Source: Leguminivora glycinivorella (taxonomy: Eukaryota > Arthropoda > Insecta > Lepidoptera > Tortricidae). Taken from it: a DNA stretch of 64,000 nt. Under the pieces are notes generated by a model, which saw nothing but the letters and a program-made list of their open reading frames with translations, did not search any database and was not told the origin of the DNA. Position 1 is the first letter of the stretch. Each line of letters opens with the position of its first letter. Shown in pieces: positions 1 through 11,608 of the stretch. The DNA lies in assembly GCF_023078275.1 (NCBI RefSeq), contig NC_062976.1:2232001-2296000 (forward strand), given 5' to 3'. The position numbers and the translations under genes were made by a program.

Positions 1-72
1 AGGGATGGAGAGTGACATAGGCTACTTTTTGTTTCTTTCTAACGCGAGCGAAGCCGCGGACAAATGCTAGTG
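1..72 (+). repeat. Truncated tail of a dispersed lepidopteran repeat
   Basis: The window opens inside a repeat whose fuller copies are at 37440-37623 (+), 42476-42657 (-), 51278-51520 (-) and 51742-51967 (+). Shared text includes 'ggatggagagtgacatagg' and the terminal 'gcgagcgaagccgcgg' and 'gctagt'. Probably the 3' tail of a non-LTR retrotransposon, with the class not proven by the sequence. Confidence 0.7.
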
Positions 73-83
73 ATTTCATATAT

Positions 84-240
84 GAGCAATTTCCGTTTAG
101 TTTGTACATTTGGATCACGTCTCCGATTTTGATAAAAATTGGTAGGCTGATAGAGAGGCTGAGATGCTGAGCAAGATCCACTTGGTTTTCCAAAATGTCC
201 TATGTAGTTTGTATGAAACCTTTCTTTTTTTGTTACCAGA
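84..240 (+). repeat. Half copy of an inverted-repeat MITE family
   Basis: This segment matches the left arm of the palindromic element at 45618-45903, sharing 'tttggatcacgtctccgat' and 'gtttgtatgaaacc'. Only one arm is present here, so it is a truncated copy. Confidence 0.6.
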
Positions 241-994
241 AAGTTTAAAGTTTATCTATATGATAATGTCAGATGATTTGGATTTTTGTGATAAAAATAA
301 GAGGTAAGCAACGCGTATGTACAGAGAAAATTGGAATATGGCATAGATGTATGGGGTCTGATTGGCAGGAAAGGATTTTTTAAAGCAACGAAAAATGTTG
401 TTTACTGATAATCTATTTAAACTCTTTGTGTTATTCAAATCTCATATACAAGTGCTATTTATTGTCAAATATATTCGATTAGTTATAATATTTGTAGTCA
501 CTTATAAAACTCGTCTAAAGACATGCCTCTGTAATATTTCCTAAACTAACTTACATCATTTAACAATAAACGCGTCATTACATTATTTTATTTCATTCCC
601 CCAAGGAAATCTGTAGACGCCATTCATTCAACGTTATAGGAACCAGATTTGATCGCAGCGGATGTGAGCGTTCATTGAGGCTGGTTATGAATAATTTGTA
701 TTTTGATGGCGTGAAATTTCATATTTTTCTTAAATGAGTAGTGTGGGAGCGTTTAGAAATGAAGTGGATAATTATAGTGGTCATGATAGAGATCATCATC
801 ATCGTTGGCCTTTGACATCAATTATATGATGTATTAAGCAGCGTCCGTAAGATTGCGGCACTTACGCAAATGACTGGTAAGTCCGATGCGAGAGCGGCAG
901 CCGCGGCCGAACAACTGGCAGGAGAATATCATGCCAGGTGACGAAGGTGGGAAATCAGCGCTCTAGTGTCTCAGTTCTCGCCTAGTGTGGAAGA
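241..994. other. No gene recognised
   Basis: AT-rich sequence without a splice-bounded exon, RNA gene or recognisable repeat family. Confidence 0.4.
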
Positions 995-1003
995 GGTTAA
1001 ACC

Positions 1004-2495
1004 GGGTCTCTATTGGTTCCCATAATTTTTTTAGTCCGATTTTTACAATCCATAACGTGGTTACTCATAATTTTTAATAGTCATATTATCATTAGGTAGT
1101 CATAAAGTTGAATGTCAGAAATTGGAGGTCAGATTTTTGCAAGTCATCATTATTGTTAGTCATAAACATTGTTTGGCATAATAATCAAATTGCATTTTGT
1201 ATTATGGACATAATGTTGAAAGCAATAAACATGTTTGTCATAATTGTCGTAAAGTATATTTTCGCAACTAATAATTATTACTGTCCACATTAACTTTAAT
1301 CATAACATTCAATGGGATCTATATTATTTTTCATTAAGTTTGAAGTCATAATGTTTGTTCGTGTTCACTATCGTTAGTCATAATTTAGTTTTTCACAGAA
1401 GATACTTTTTTCGTCTTTTACATGTTATGTGTTTAATTTTTTCATGTCGCTTTTAAGAATATTAGGCCCCGCCAGCGATTCGACGGAGCCCCGCTACGCT
1501 ATGCGGGGCTCCTATTTCTGCTCTGAATGACACAAGGTAGTTACCTAACGAACCTACCCGAGAAATGAAAATTTTCTCGTTGGGCTCACTGATTTTCCCG
1601 CCATTTCGTCTTTTACATGTTATGTGTTTTATTTTTTCATGTTGCTTTTAAAAGTATTAGGGCCCGCCAGCGATTCGACGGAGCCTCGCTATGCGGGGCT
1701 CCTATTTTTGCTCTGAATGACACAAGGTAACTAGCGAACCTAGCTGAGAAATGAGGATTAAAATACTCAATGAGCCACTGATTTTCCCGCCATTTCTTCC
1801 TTTGCATGCTGATTTTTGTAGTATTCGGCTTCGTCAACGAGTAGAAGGGGGGCAGGGGTCCTATTTCCGTTCTAATGGACGCGAGGTAAATGCGGACTAC
1901 CAATAAAGTCATAAGGTATAATGTATCGATTGTCCACATTTTCGTTAGTCATAATTTGGTTTTTCTCAAAAACGCGTAACTTTTCAGGATTGCCATAAAA
2001 CAAACCTAACCTAACCTATCTATAGGTGACCCTAATGAAACCGTTTCAGAATTATGACTAATGATAATCTGGCTAACAAAGGGATCCGTTTTAAATGTTA
2101 TATTCATCAACTTTCTTGATTCTAAGATTATAGTATTCTATAATATGGGTTGTTAACGTTAGAACTATTAAACGTTATTCGTAACAAAGATTATGATTAT
2201 GACTTATGAGGTTTATGCCTTAAAACTGTATGCAGAACAATCAGTAGGGCTTCAAAAAATATGCCTAGTAATATTTCTGGATAATTATTGTTATGCCTTT
2301 CAATTTTATACTCATCAACTTTATGACTTTTAAGGTTATGGCATCCAATATTATGGGTTGTTAATGTTAGTACCATTAAGCATTATTCGTAACAAAAATT
2401 ATGACTAGTGATGTTTATGACCACAAAATATATGAATAACAACTTATGACTAACGAAATTCTGACCAAAAAGTTTATGGGAAAGAAAGGGGTCCC
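1004..2495. mobile_element. Unclassified TIR element with GTCATAA subterminal repeats
   Basis: The same 9 bp, GGTTAAACC, lies on both sides (995-1003 and 2496-2504) and can be read as a target-site duplication. Just inside, imperfect inverted ends GGG(T/A)C(T/C)C lead into CCCATAA on both sides. The left third carries many degenerate copies of (A)GTCATAAT on the plus strand, and the right third carries the same motif on the minus strand (TTATGAC). The centre holds the tandem array at 1412-1985. No transposase reading frame is visible, so it would be non-autonomous. The exact TSD length is ambiguous because the termini and flank overlap (TAA, TTAAA or 9 bp are all possible). Confidence 0.6.
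1412..1985. repeat. About 195-bp tandem repeat with strong GC hairpins
   Basis: Units start near 1412, 1607 and about 1796, each opening around 'cgtcttttacatgttatgtg' or a decayed form. Unit 1 has a perfect 10-bp stem GGAGCCCCGC/GCGGGGCTCC (1485-1494 and 1503-1512, 8-nt loop). Unit 2 keeps it with one mismatch (1680-1689 and 1693-1702). Unit 3 is more diverged. The array is central to the TIR element around it. Confidence 0.7.
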
Positions 2496-2599
2496 GGTTA
2501 AACCATGCTTATCGTGTGCAGCATGTGATAGATATAGTAATCATACAATGTCAAACAAAAACTTAAAATTCTGCCCTTAGCCTGTATATATACATATAG

Positions 2600-3143
2600 C
2601 AGAAATATGCATTTGTGTAAAGAAGCACTACCAATATTTTACATTTGTAGCGCAAGTCAATCCGAATGCCAGAGCTAATCGATTAAACAAACTTCTTGGT
2701 ACGAGAAACAATTTGGCACTATACCGTAATAATGTAGACGGAATGACATACATTATATATAATAAACTGCCACAATATTTAAGAGATATGCCATTTATTA
2801 AATTTAAACGGGCAATCATAGCATTTTTAAGTAATCATAATTTTTATAGCGTTAAGGAATATTTAAATGGAGACTTTAATTAATACTTAGACATTTTATT
2901 ATTAATGAATTTTATTTAAATCTGTAATTATTATTATGTAAATTATTATGAATCAATAGTTTCACTTTAATGAATGGTATAAATATGTAATATAATGTAA
3001 ATAGCTTTAATTAATAACATTTGCATGCCTACTAGTATAAGGTATTGACATTATCTGGACATAACACTAATGATATTACCAACTTATCTGTACATAATGT
3101 TAAGCAAATAAATGCAAAAATAAAAATAAAATAAACAATTATG
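2600..3143 (+). pseudogene. LINE reverse-transcriptase C-terminal fragment and tail
   Basis: Plus-strand frame open from about 2608 to TAA at 2880-2882. The end of the protein reads 'NKLPQYLRDMPFIKFKRAII' followed by 'FYSVKEYL', the usual end of Jockey/CR1-like RT polyproteins. It is 5'-truncated: the catalytic RT core is absent. An A-rich tail with AATAAA-like runs ends near 3143, as expected for a retroposed 3' end. The clade is not certain. Confidence 0.65.
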
Positions 3144-3314
3144 ATTTAAATAAAATAGGATTAGGATAGAGTTTGAGTTAATGAAATAAATCCAGTACTA
3201 TTGCTAAGGCCTTACTGCGGATGCTTAGTGAAAGTACTTGGTATACCTAGTCTTGAATTATTTGTTGACACGATCTTCTTCTTCTTTAGTCGTTCCCTCA
3301 AAGCTGAAGATCGT

Positions 3315-3645
3315 GACATCATGTCATTCTCTTGAAGACTAGGTCCCTCCATACGCGTCTGTTCCTCGCCAAGCGCATGGCCTCATGCAGTTTTAATCGC
3401 ATGGGTGCAGTAACTTGAGCACACCATCTAGTAGGGGGAGGAGCCTGAGGTCTCGTGCCTTCAACTTTGCCCGTCATAATTATTCTCTCCAGGCTATCTG
3501 GCGGACGACGTGAAATGTGACCGAAATAACTAAGAGTATGGTCCTGGCATATTGTTAACAGTCGGCGCTTTATGCGTAGCTCCTCAAGAATGACACGTTG
3601 ACACGATATCAATTGACTAATGCGCATTGTATGACAAAAAAGGTA
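3315..3645 (-). pseudogene. LINE ORF2 C-terminal fragment (RIL.YFGHI.RR type)
   Basis: Minus-strand frame containing 'RIKRRLLTICQDHTLSYFGH', then 'ISRRPPDSLERIIMTGKVEG', then '..RW..QV' and 'ARNRRVWRDLV'. This order of motifs is the conserved extreme C-terminus of a LINE endonuclease-RT family very common in Lepidoptera. RT and endonuclease domains are missing, so this is a 5'-truncated copy. Confidence 0.75.
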
Positions 3646-3669
3646 AGTCAAAGGCAATATTAATTGCAA

Positions 3670-4785
3670 CGGTTGTTGAGCGAAATCCGTAGAAAGTAGA
3701 CATTATGCGTATTTGTATTACTTATCATAATAAGTACATGCACGTAATATACATTCTAGTCAAGTATCGAGAGGACTAGAATAGTTTAAACAATACTTTA
3801 AAGCTCTAGTATTATTATAAACACGAACGGAAACCTTTAAACTCACGTCGCGCCCGACTTAGCCCAGACTTCTGAATGACTCTAAAAAGGGGGGAGAATA
3901 AATAGTACTATCCTTAAACCTACCGATATAGCACAACCAGAATAACCGCCTTCGTCTCTCACATCACTCGACTACCAACTCTGTCGTCAACTAGATAAGT
4001 TCTCGAATGAATCGAGTTATATCGTATATATGGTTTTCTGAAATGAATAGTCGTTTGAATCAGCGGTCCTTACCCTTTGCGAAGTTTTTTTTAGTCGTCG
4101 ATAAAATAATTGATTGGTTTGTAAGTTCTAATTAAAAGGAATGTTTGTTTATTGATGAGTCAATATTTGCAGAACATGCACTGGTATTACTATTTTATTT
4201 CTGTACATGTGTTTATATGTAAATGTTGCAATTGTTGCAAAACATAATGTACGATCATAGAGTTACTATATATAAGGTCCATGTGTACGATATTCGAATT
4301 TAATTTTTGTGAGTACTTATACTTAGAGAGAGTGTCTACTTAAGCTAACTTTGCACTGACTTTAAGCGTAAAAATAATAAAAGCACGACATTATTTTCAC
4401 ATTAACGATTCTTTTATTCATGATGACATTGCCATTTTTAGCCAATTATCTATCCGCTGATGCGGAGCGGAGTGAAATTGTTGGAAATCAACTTTACAAG
4501 GTAGCAGAGATTACCTATTGTAGGGAACTACAATAGATACACAATCATTTTGACCTTCTAGCGCTTAGAATAGGTACATTTACTGGTAAGATATAAGAGT
4601 CATTGAAAATGCTTAATAAACGTATTTATTTCGTGTAGGTAAATGAGTCTGTGTAGAGCTCTGGGTGCTGGCATGGACCCTATTGAAGCTAATCAAAATA
4701 TCAAGCTTATAGTTGGGAAAATATAAGTTGGCAGATACTTTTGATTTTTGATACGTTGTTTCATACACTCCTATTGAGTACGATT
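3670..4785. other. No gene recognised
   Basis: AT-rich, no exon with plausible splice sites and no identified repeat family. Confidence 0.4.
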
Positions 4786-4788
4786 GTG

Positions 4789-4941
4789 CAGGAAGGTAAG
4801 CATGGTCGCGCGATAAATGACAAAACATCAGGCCATAGGGATGGCCTGATGTTTTATCATTTATGGCACTTTCATTTAGTGCGATAGGGATAGGGACGTC
4901 CTGATGTTTTATCATTTGTCGCGCGACCATGCTTGCCTGCC
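4789..4941. mobile_element. Palindromic MITE
   Basis: Arms 4791-4832 and about 4900-4941 are inverted copies sharing 'catggtcgcgcga' and 'caaaacatcagg'. A second, smaller inverted copy of the 'aacatcagg' part lies in the middle, so the element can fold on two scales. Confidence 0.7.
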
Positions 4942-5093
4942 AGGACTAGGTACATCTCATTAAATTATATACATATGCATGTCTCTCCACAATCAAATGG
5001 CACACGTTTTTGCCTGAACTTGGCGAAGGACAAAAAACTGGACTCGTGCAAGACAGACTCCCTTATATGCAACACTATCTGGCCTGTGTAGGT

Positions 5094-5240
5094 ACTTAGG
5101 TACATGGCCAAATGCACAAACGCTCACTATAACATCTTTATCGTTTCTATGTCTATCTTCCGTTTTCGCGCGACAGAGACAGACAGCGTTTCGTGTGCAT
5201 CTAGCGTCAACGATTGTCATTTGGGCAAGACCGGCTGGCC
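5094..5240. repeat. Diverged copy of the GTAGCCGAATG MITE family
   Basis: Internal text '...acaaacgctcac...cgcgacagagacagac...' aligns with the intact copies at 11428-11608 and 37757-37911. The inverted ends are degraded. Confidence 0.5.
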
Positions 5241-5629
5241 AGTAGGTAGTGGTTTTGTACCTATATGGTCTTCGGCAGAATAACAGGAAATTTTTGCTGG
5301 ACAAAGGAAAATTTATGTCATTACCAAGGCCTACAAATGTTAGTTAAACGTGGAAAGTGTTCGGCTATTTAGTTTTTGTTTATTTAGTGTCTTTGAAAGT
5401 GTTAGCGTAGAAAGGTAATCGTTTTTGACATTAATAGACGATTGAAGCATTAATTTTCAATTTGACTATTTAAATAAACTAAACGGGGTCGAAACTATCC
5501 AAAAATCAAACTATTTTTATCGTCGTTTTATTTTTAAATAGGTCTGATGGTAACATATTTTGGCCCTCTTTTTGAACTTTTTTGCTAGCATTATTACCGC
5601 CAGGTATGAAGATTTCTAGGTCTTTATCA

Positions 5630-5722
5630 GAGATCGGACGGATTTGCGACATTCTTAGTGACTTACGTCATTTTAATGACTTATAGTATGAGCTGACACA
5701 CAAAAATCCGATCTCTGGTCTT
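5630..5722. repeat. Short inverted repeat
   Basis: 'agagatcggacggattt' and 'aaaatccgatctct' face each other about 70 bp apart. Probably a small MITE. Confidence 0.5.
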
Positions 5723-6640
5723 TACTAAGCGTCGAGGAGCATTGAGCTCAAGTCCTTATGTTCTATATCAATGTAAGGATTCACTTTATTGTTTTCCGTC
5801 TTGCTTTCTGATATTGCTTGTATGTATATGTATGTATCTAAATTGTAAACGGACTGGTTCCAAGTCAACTGCATTTGTCGCCAATTTAACTTTACACGCA
5901 CTACGGTGGTCCGTTTATTTCAGTTCACACGACAATACCGTCTGTATTGTCATCTATTTTTGTCGCGCGCCGCGACAAAGCGTCGTTAGTGCCGTCGTGT
6001 CGCGCGCGAGATGTGTCGTTTCTCGTTTATCGCGAGGCGAGTATTGTCGACTATTTTTATCGCGACGGAATCGGGGCCGGTGAGTCACTGCCATGCCGGA
6101 TAGATGCAACTGTACAATAGTGCACTTTCCCCTTATGCTGGAAACTTTAGTTTGTTAACCTTTGGTTAACCTGAAAGCTAATCATATCTTTTCAATAAAC
6201 ATAAATACCTATATGACGGATAAAAATAATAGATAATTATGATGTATGATGCCTATAAATCTGTGGGCCCTTCAATGTCTTAGTCATATATATGTATCAT
6301 CACACATCACACTTAAATTTTTTTTCACCAATAGATTTGAAATTTGCCGATAAATTTGAAGCGTGTAGCTCCACATTGGAGATAGACAAAAGTGGACATA
6401 CAAACGATAATTATTTACAGAATTCAGGAAGGATTCAGAATTTCAGACTTCAGAAGAAAATGAAACTTGCTCAGTGACATGTGTTTTCGATGAAGATATT
6501 TCGATCCCCAATTTGCAATTCGGTTGCCAACTCTACTTGCAATTGACTTTATTTACGAACTGTGCTCTAGTTCTGTCACCCTTAGACTATATTCATCCAC
6601 TACTATACCTTATATATTATACCTACCTATACCCACATCT
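5723..6640. other. No gene recognised; one CpG-rich patch
   Basis: The stretch 5970-6065 is CpG-rich ('gtcgcgcgccgcgac'-like). No splice-bounded coding exon could be defined in it. Confidence 0.35.
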
Positions 6641-6641
6641 T

Positions 6642-6862
6642 GGACACTGGCGATCAAATATATGAAAGAGACGCGTCCCTAAATAATACACATTCTAAGC
6701 TCGTGTAGGTGATCGCGTACCATGCTTGTATGAGTGAGATATGACAGGTCGACTATTCGCGTTTTTGACAGGCGGTAACTGTGAGGTAAGCGAGAGGGGG
6801 TGGGCGGCACTTTCAGCGGGGAGTGGCCATACTGTACAATAGTACTCTTTATTATACTGTGC
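6642..6862. repeat. Dispersed repeat, inverted copy of 45365-45620
   Basis: Reverse-complement match to 45365-45620, including 'gacactggcgatcaaatata' and 'agtgagatatgacaggtcg'. No coding content recognised. Confidence 0.65.
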
Positions 6863-6944
6863 CTATACTTATCAACTGGGTACGTAGCCAAATGTTTATT
6901 GCTTACGATAATATCGTAATCATAGCGAGCTGTCTCTAAGGCCT

Positions 6945-7080
6945 GAATTGATATTACATGCCTGTACCTTGCACAACTGGCTTACCAGCCGCGTACAGAA
7001 TTACTGGCAAATGGACTGGCATGAAAGTATTTTGTGGCTGGCTTGCCAGTTGTGCAAGATACAAGGCATCGATATTCGTG
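6945..7080. mobile_element. Palindromic MITE
   Basis: Arms share 'ttgcacaactggc' in inverted orientation: 'cttgcacaactggcttacca' at about 6968 and 'gccagttgtgcaag' at about 7045. Outer ends 'gatattacatgcct' and 'aggcatcgatatt' also mirror. Confidence 0.65.
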
Positions 7081-7129
7081 GCACTTAATTACTTTCTGTC
7101 TTGTTGTTATTATGTGTATCTTGTCTTGT

Positions 7130-7180
7130 CTGTGTTCACGAATAAATGTTTATTCTATTCTATTCTATTCTATTCTATAT
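7130..7180 (+). repeat. (TATTC)n retroposon tail
   Basis: Five tandem TATTC units (about 7150-7177) follow 'gaataaatgtt', the form of a LINE or SINE 3' end. A shorter TATTC run is at 10658-10675. Confidence 0.6.
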
Positions 7181-7264
7181 GTGTATCGCATGCCTAACGC
7201 TTAACGCTTTTCCGTATTGGCGAGACAGAGCTAGACTGCGTTTCGATCGGCGTTTAGCGTCAAA

Positions 7265-8017
7265 AATAGGGATGACGACTACATAAAAACATGCACATTC
7301 TGCAAACAACAACATTCTGTTTAGTCCGTCAGTTACATCCTCCAAAAATACTAAACACGTATTTTTCACTTTTTCTAATTAAAAAAAAATACAAAGATAT
7401 AGAGCATCAATGTTCCGGAGTGGGGGCTTGTGACGTCACTTCTAAGTAAAAATTTTACCTAGGCGGACGTCACGCGAAACTTCAACGCACTGTACCACCG
7501 TCATTTTTCGTTTATGAGAAAAAAGAAAAAATATGTGTGCAAAATTCTTTGATAATCTAACTGACGCTTTAATTAGTTTTTTTTTAGTCGTCTCGCCTAT
7601 TGTCGTTTCGCCTAGGTCGGCCTCACAAAAACATCAGTGTTAGCAAATCAGGATCTTGCACTATACACATAATATAAATAAAAGTACAAAATAACTATAA
7701 TACCTGCAACTTTTGCATAGAAATATATTTTATTTTATTGGTATTGGTATATTTCCTCATATCGTTTAAGTATATTGACATATATTACTATTCGCGTCGT
7801 AACAAGTACTTGTTTAACACTTAATTTAGGGCAGACTATTTTTAAAAACAGAAACCTATCCTTAATGCCCTTTAAAATTGCAATAAAGTTTCATATGGTC
7901 ACTCAACTATGCCAATGACCGCCGTTTACTTGTATGCGCGGGCGCACGTATTTTTAGTGGCCGCGGGAGATAACAGCCACTGCGCGCAGTTTATGCACGC
8001 TGGCTCCGATAAAGACA
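7265..8017. other. No gene recognised
   Basis: AT-rich with a small CpG-rich patch near 7920-8010. No exon, RNA gene or named repeat could be supported. Confidence 0.35.
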
Positions 8018-8490
8018 CCTTAATGACGATACCCTGCTCTTATGTTGTTATGTAATTGTTTTCTTTAAGGCGTTCGAATTAGTAGATATCTGATCTCGTA
8101 TATTTTGTAACGGCGTACCCCAGGGTACCGTTCTTGGTCACATAGATTATTTAATTTATTATATTTTTGATTGTACCTTAATGATGATACCCTGCTCTTA
8201 TGTTGTTATGTAATTGTTTTGTTTAAGGCGTTCGAATTAGTAGATATCTGATCTCGTATATTTTGTATCGGCGTACCTCAGGGTACCGTTCTTGGTCACA
8301 TACTTTATTTGATTTACTATATTTATTAATACCTACTCGTTGCCCTCGATGAAGAGGATACTAATTGTACCATGCCCTTATGTTGCTAAGTTGTTATGTA
8401 TATTTTTGTTTAAAGCGTTAGATCCAGAAGATGTTTCATCGTATATTTTGTATTGGCGATGGCGTACCTCAGGGCACCGTTATAATAAAG
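8018..8490 (+). pseudogene. Tandemly repeated LINE RT fragment (GVPQGTVLG motif)
   Basis: Copies begin near 8018 and 8176 (period 158 bp), and a third diverged one near 8342. In copies 1 and 2 the plus-strand frame reads 'GVPQGTVLGHI' followed by hydrophobic residues, matching the conserved RT block usually written GVPQGSVLGP. So a short piece of RT coding sequence was tandemly amplified after decay. Confidence 0.65.
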
Positions 8491-8679
8491 ATCCACGTCA
8501 TAATTATTAAAAACTGTCAAATCACTTATTTTCTAATTCAACACTATATATCCTAAATTCACGGCATTTAAATAAACATTCTCGAGACAGTTACAGTTCT
8601 AGACACAAAATTAACTGAAGTACCTACTGCATTTCATATTTTAGTGCCGGTTATATTTAATACCAGAAATCGTTAAAAT

Positions 8680-9418
8680 TTTACTGCGACAACATTGTAT
8701 CAGCAATTGGCCGAATCTAATTTTCTGGTCGTCACTCTGGTGAACATTATTGTGGTAGGTAATAGTCTAACCGCTTATTATGTACTCGATACCGCAGCTC
8801 ATAAAGATAAGGAATTCTCAAATTCAAATAGGATTGTTCCGCACCACTTATATATTAACAGTCATGATATTATTTACCGAAAGAATCCTTAGAAAATGTT
8901 TCTCCGATTATTGACATTTTATCAGGACGGTATTTAAGTCAAATCTCGAAATCCCTCACCCAAACTATTCCAACTTCAAATTTATAAAAATAATACCTCA
9001 TTCTATAATCCCGTTACCAGAATGTGTCGTTCATACAACGAAACGGTTATTGAATATCCGACTATCGACATATTCGGATGTAGCTTACCCTCCTTTAAAA
9101 ATCAAATCATGAAAATCTTTTACACATAATCCATAAGCTGCGTTCATATGTCTAGTCAGTAATGACAATTACGAACATGTTTATGTCTATGATAATTTCT
9201 ACTTTCTACTTAGTTTAGTTTAGTTTTAAGTTACCTCTGTATGTAATATGTATAAGTTTAGTCATTTGCTTTTCCATAATTGATGTAAGTACCTAGTATA
9301 AAAGAAGACATCTCACCTCCCTAGCGCATATTGTTTACTTAAATTAAATACTATCTGTGCACACATGTTTAGAGTTATAGGCCAGCTCAGTACTTTAGTA
9401 AATAAAATAAAATAAAAA
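8680..9418 (+). pseudogene. Probable decayed LINE C-terminus with A-rich tail
   Basis: Frames with coding-like composition run 8680-8892 and, in a different frame, to about 9129 (ending '..SFKNQIMKIF'), then non-coding DNA to an (AAATA)n tail at 9400-9418. Together with the RT motif just upstream, this suggests one degraded LINE with frameshifts. The 8680-8892 segment itself is not recognised and could be unrelated. Confidence 0.4.
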
Positions 9419-9875
9419 TCTCCATACAAACGCTCTCGACTATTTCCTCCCTGGTTTTTGAAGATAGAGCAATGATTTTTTTCAACACAGATTGTTATTA
9501 TTTTTATCTGTATCGGACCGTTTTGATTTTTTTGATATTATGCTTTTTAAAGACTCTAGAGCCAATCAAAAATTTCCAAAAACGGCCTTTTTCATTGTGG
9601 CGCAAAAAAAGGTGTGATACTCAAGATTGGTAACAATTAACCAAAAAAGCTTCTCAAATTTCGTTCCGATTGATTAAGTTTTGAAGGAGGAAAGAGTCGA
9701 GAGCGGAACCTCGATTTTAAAGATTTTTTTGAAATATCTTTTGACTGAATTGTTCTTAATGGGCAATTTTTTTTTCATAAATCTAGTTAATAACACTTGT
9801 ATATTTAACTAAAATTCCCAAGTTGAGAGGGGGGCTCCTTTCCATTTTAGTATTTTCGCTACCGTATCCTCTTAA
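9419..9875 (-). mobile_element. Truncated copy of the TAAGAGGATACGGTA element
   Basis: Reverse-complement match over nearly its full length to 33395-33913, e.g. 'gagtcgagagcggaacctcg'. It keeps the 'ctaccgtatcctctta' end, while the other end stops at 'ctccatacaaacgctctcg'. Confidence 0.75.
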
Positions 9876-10009
9876 CAATTGGCTGGAGATTGAAAGTATT
9901 TACTAAGTTACTAGGCGCCGTAATATACAGTTGTTCTCTAAAGTACCTACTTGTAAGCTTGCACGCGTCTAAAATGATAATTTAACGAACATAAGAACTG
10001 AAGTACTTC

Positions 10010-10262
10010 ACATCATACATACATACAATCACGCCTGTATCCCATAAAGGGCCAGGCAGAACACATGAAACTACTAAAGCTTCAGTGCCACTCTTGGCAA
10101 ATAAGGGGTTGAAAGAAAACGAAACTGTGACATTGCAGTGACAGGTTGCCAGCCTCTCGCATACGCCACAATTTAACCCATATCCCATAGTCGCCTTCTA
10201 CGACACCCACGGGACGAAAGGGGGTGGTGAAATTCTTAACCCGTCACCACACAGGCTACTTT
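10010..10262 (+). repeat. Dispersed repeat 'CATACAATCACGCCTGTATCCC'-type
   Basis: Begins with a CATA microsatellite and ends in '...aattcttaacccgtcacc'. A 5' portion recurs inside the MITE at 34569-34893. Likely the 3' region of a non-LTR element, class unproven. Confidence 0.6.
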
Positions 10263-10329
10263 ACATCAGCATTACTTATAAACGGTCAACCAAATCTTAG
10301 CAAGTTACAGTTTCAATATTGTTTTAAGT

Positions 10330-10470
10330 GGTGCAGGAAGGCATTTTTTATGACCCGCCAACCTTCAAATCAAGAGTGAACAGGCATCTTCTGGGCGAGC
10401 TCACTCCATCGTAGGCCACGTCTTTGCCTTTGGCTAGTCAGTGGCCAAGAGTAAGCCCATTTACAATTAA
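10330..10470 (+). pseudogene. LINE C-terminal fragment (FKSRVNRHLLGELTPS end)
   Basis: Plus-strand translation ends 'TFKSRVNRHLLGELTPS' followed by TAG. Related ends are at 58075-58180 (+), 33100-33370 (-) and 45080-45350 (-), so this is a dispersed LINE family with short 5'-truncated copies. Confidence 0.65.
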
Positions 10471-10696
10471 AAAAAATGACTGGTGAGTATTTTAGTGCCA
10501 AGATTTGGTTGATCAATGACCTCTATGCATCCTGAATTTGAATGCAATGTTAACGTACCTAAACGAAGTTCGTCATGAACTATAATTGTTTACGTATTAC
10601 TCTAATTTGTTAGAGTTACTAGTTACGTTTAAATTAAGCGTTTTTGAATAAAGTTCTTCTATTCTATTCTAATTTGTTTTACGTCAATTATCAATT

Positions 10697-10855
10697 TATA
10701 TTGCTTCGTTTACCGCGATAGTTACTCATGAAATAAAACTATGGAAACGGATTATATCGCGAATAATTAATTTAAAATTCATCCCGAATTCCCGACGTTT
10801 CGAACACTTTACAGCATTCATGGTCAACGGGTGACTGAGTGACAGGTGATTATCA
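10697..10855 (+). repeat. Penelope-like element terminal repeat fragment
   Basis: Shares 'gtttcgaac.ctttacagc', 'gtcaacgggtgactgag' and 'cgcgatagttactcatga' with the flanks of the Penelope-like copy at 41183-42065. No coding part is attached. Confidence 0.55.
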
Positions 10856-11427
10856 ATTACCTCATAAGTACACAATTATATAGAAAATTAACTTCCTTAA
10901 AGTTTTTGGAACCTTTCATCACTTTTACGATTCTCCAGAAAAGGACAGACATTCTCAGAAAACTTCTATCTACTCATATCTGGGCCGAACTTTATAGGTT
11001 TTTAATAGCACATATGGCTTTTACAAACAAGGGGTATGTGATGTATGAACATGCAGTAGCAGAGTCGAAAGACCTCTGCAGTAATCTATCTTACCGTTTA
11101 TGATTTCAGAGAACACACCACTTAGTAAGAAAAACAGTAAACCCACAAGTAGATAGGGAAGGCAGATAGTGTCAGTTGTTATTTTGAGATATAAAAAAAC
11201 ATGTGTTCGATTTTCAAATGTTGAATAGAGGCCTTTTATATTTATTCGATCGAATACATCATAGTTGTTCGCATAGTCTGATCAGATTGATTCAAACTAA
11301 ACCAGTGAATTTTAGCCAGAGCTTCTTGTCTGATTATGTTCGTTTAAAGGCTTTATCTTCGTCTTAAGGCGCCCACTATTAGTTATTTATTGCCTATATT
11401 TATTTTGTCTCGTCTGGAGAGCTACAT

Positions 11428-11608
11428 CAGTGTGCGTAGCCGAATGTACAAACGCTCACGAAACGCTCACGATAATATCTCTTTCGTATCTATCATCTCT
11501 AATATCTCTATCGCTCTTGCGTATTGGCGCGACAGAGCCAAATTAAATTTCAGCGGCGTTTCGGTGGCATTTCGCGTCGCAGAAATGCCATTCGGCTACG
11601 GGGCATTT
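11428..11608 (+). mobile_element. MITE, GTAGCCGAATG family
   Basis: Inverted ends 'gtgcgtagccgaatg' (about 11434) and 'cattcggctacggg' (about 11588) enclose a conserved middle ('acaaacgctcacg', 'gtattggcgcgacagag'). Other copies: 34969-35141 (-), 37757-37911 (+), diverged 5094-5240, 36970-37095 and 40930-41095. Confidence 0.8.

Noticed and set aside
1412..1890. CRISPR-like array from regularly spaced repeats
   Set aside because: Units are about 195 bp of fully repeated sequence without unique spacers, in a eukaryotic genome.
1637..1939. 100-codon minus-strand frame
   Set aside because: It crosses the tandem array of a TIR element, with no start context or domain.
5742..6083. 113-codon plus-strand frame
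   Set aside because: Its end is due to a CpG-rich patch; no recognisable domain and no splice sites.
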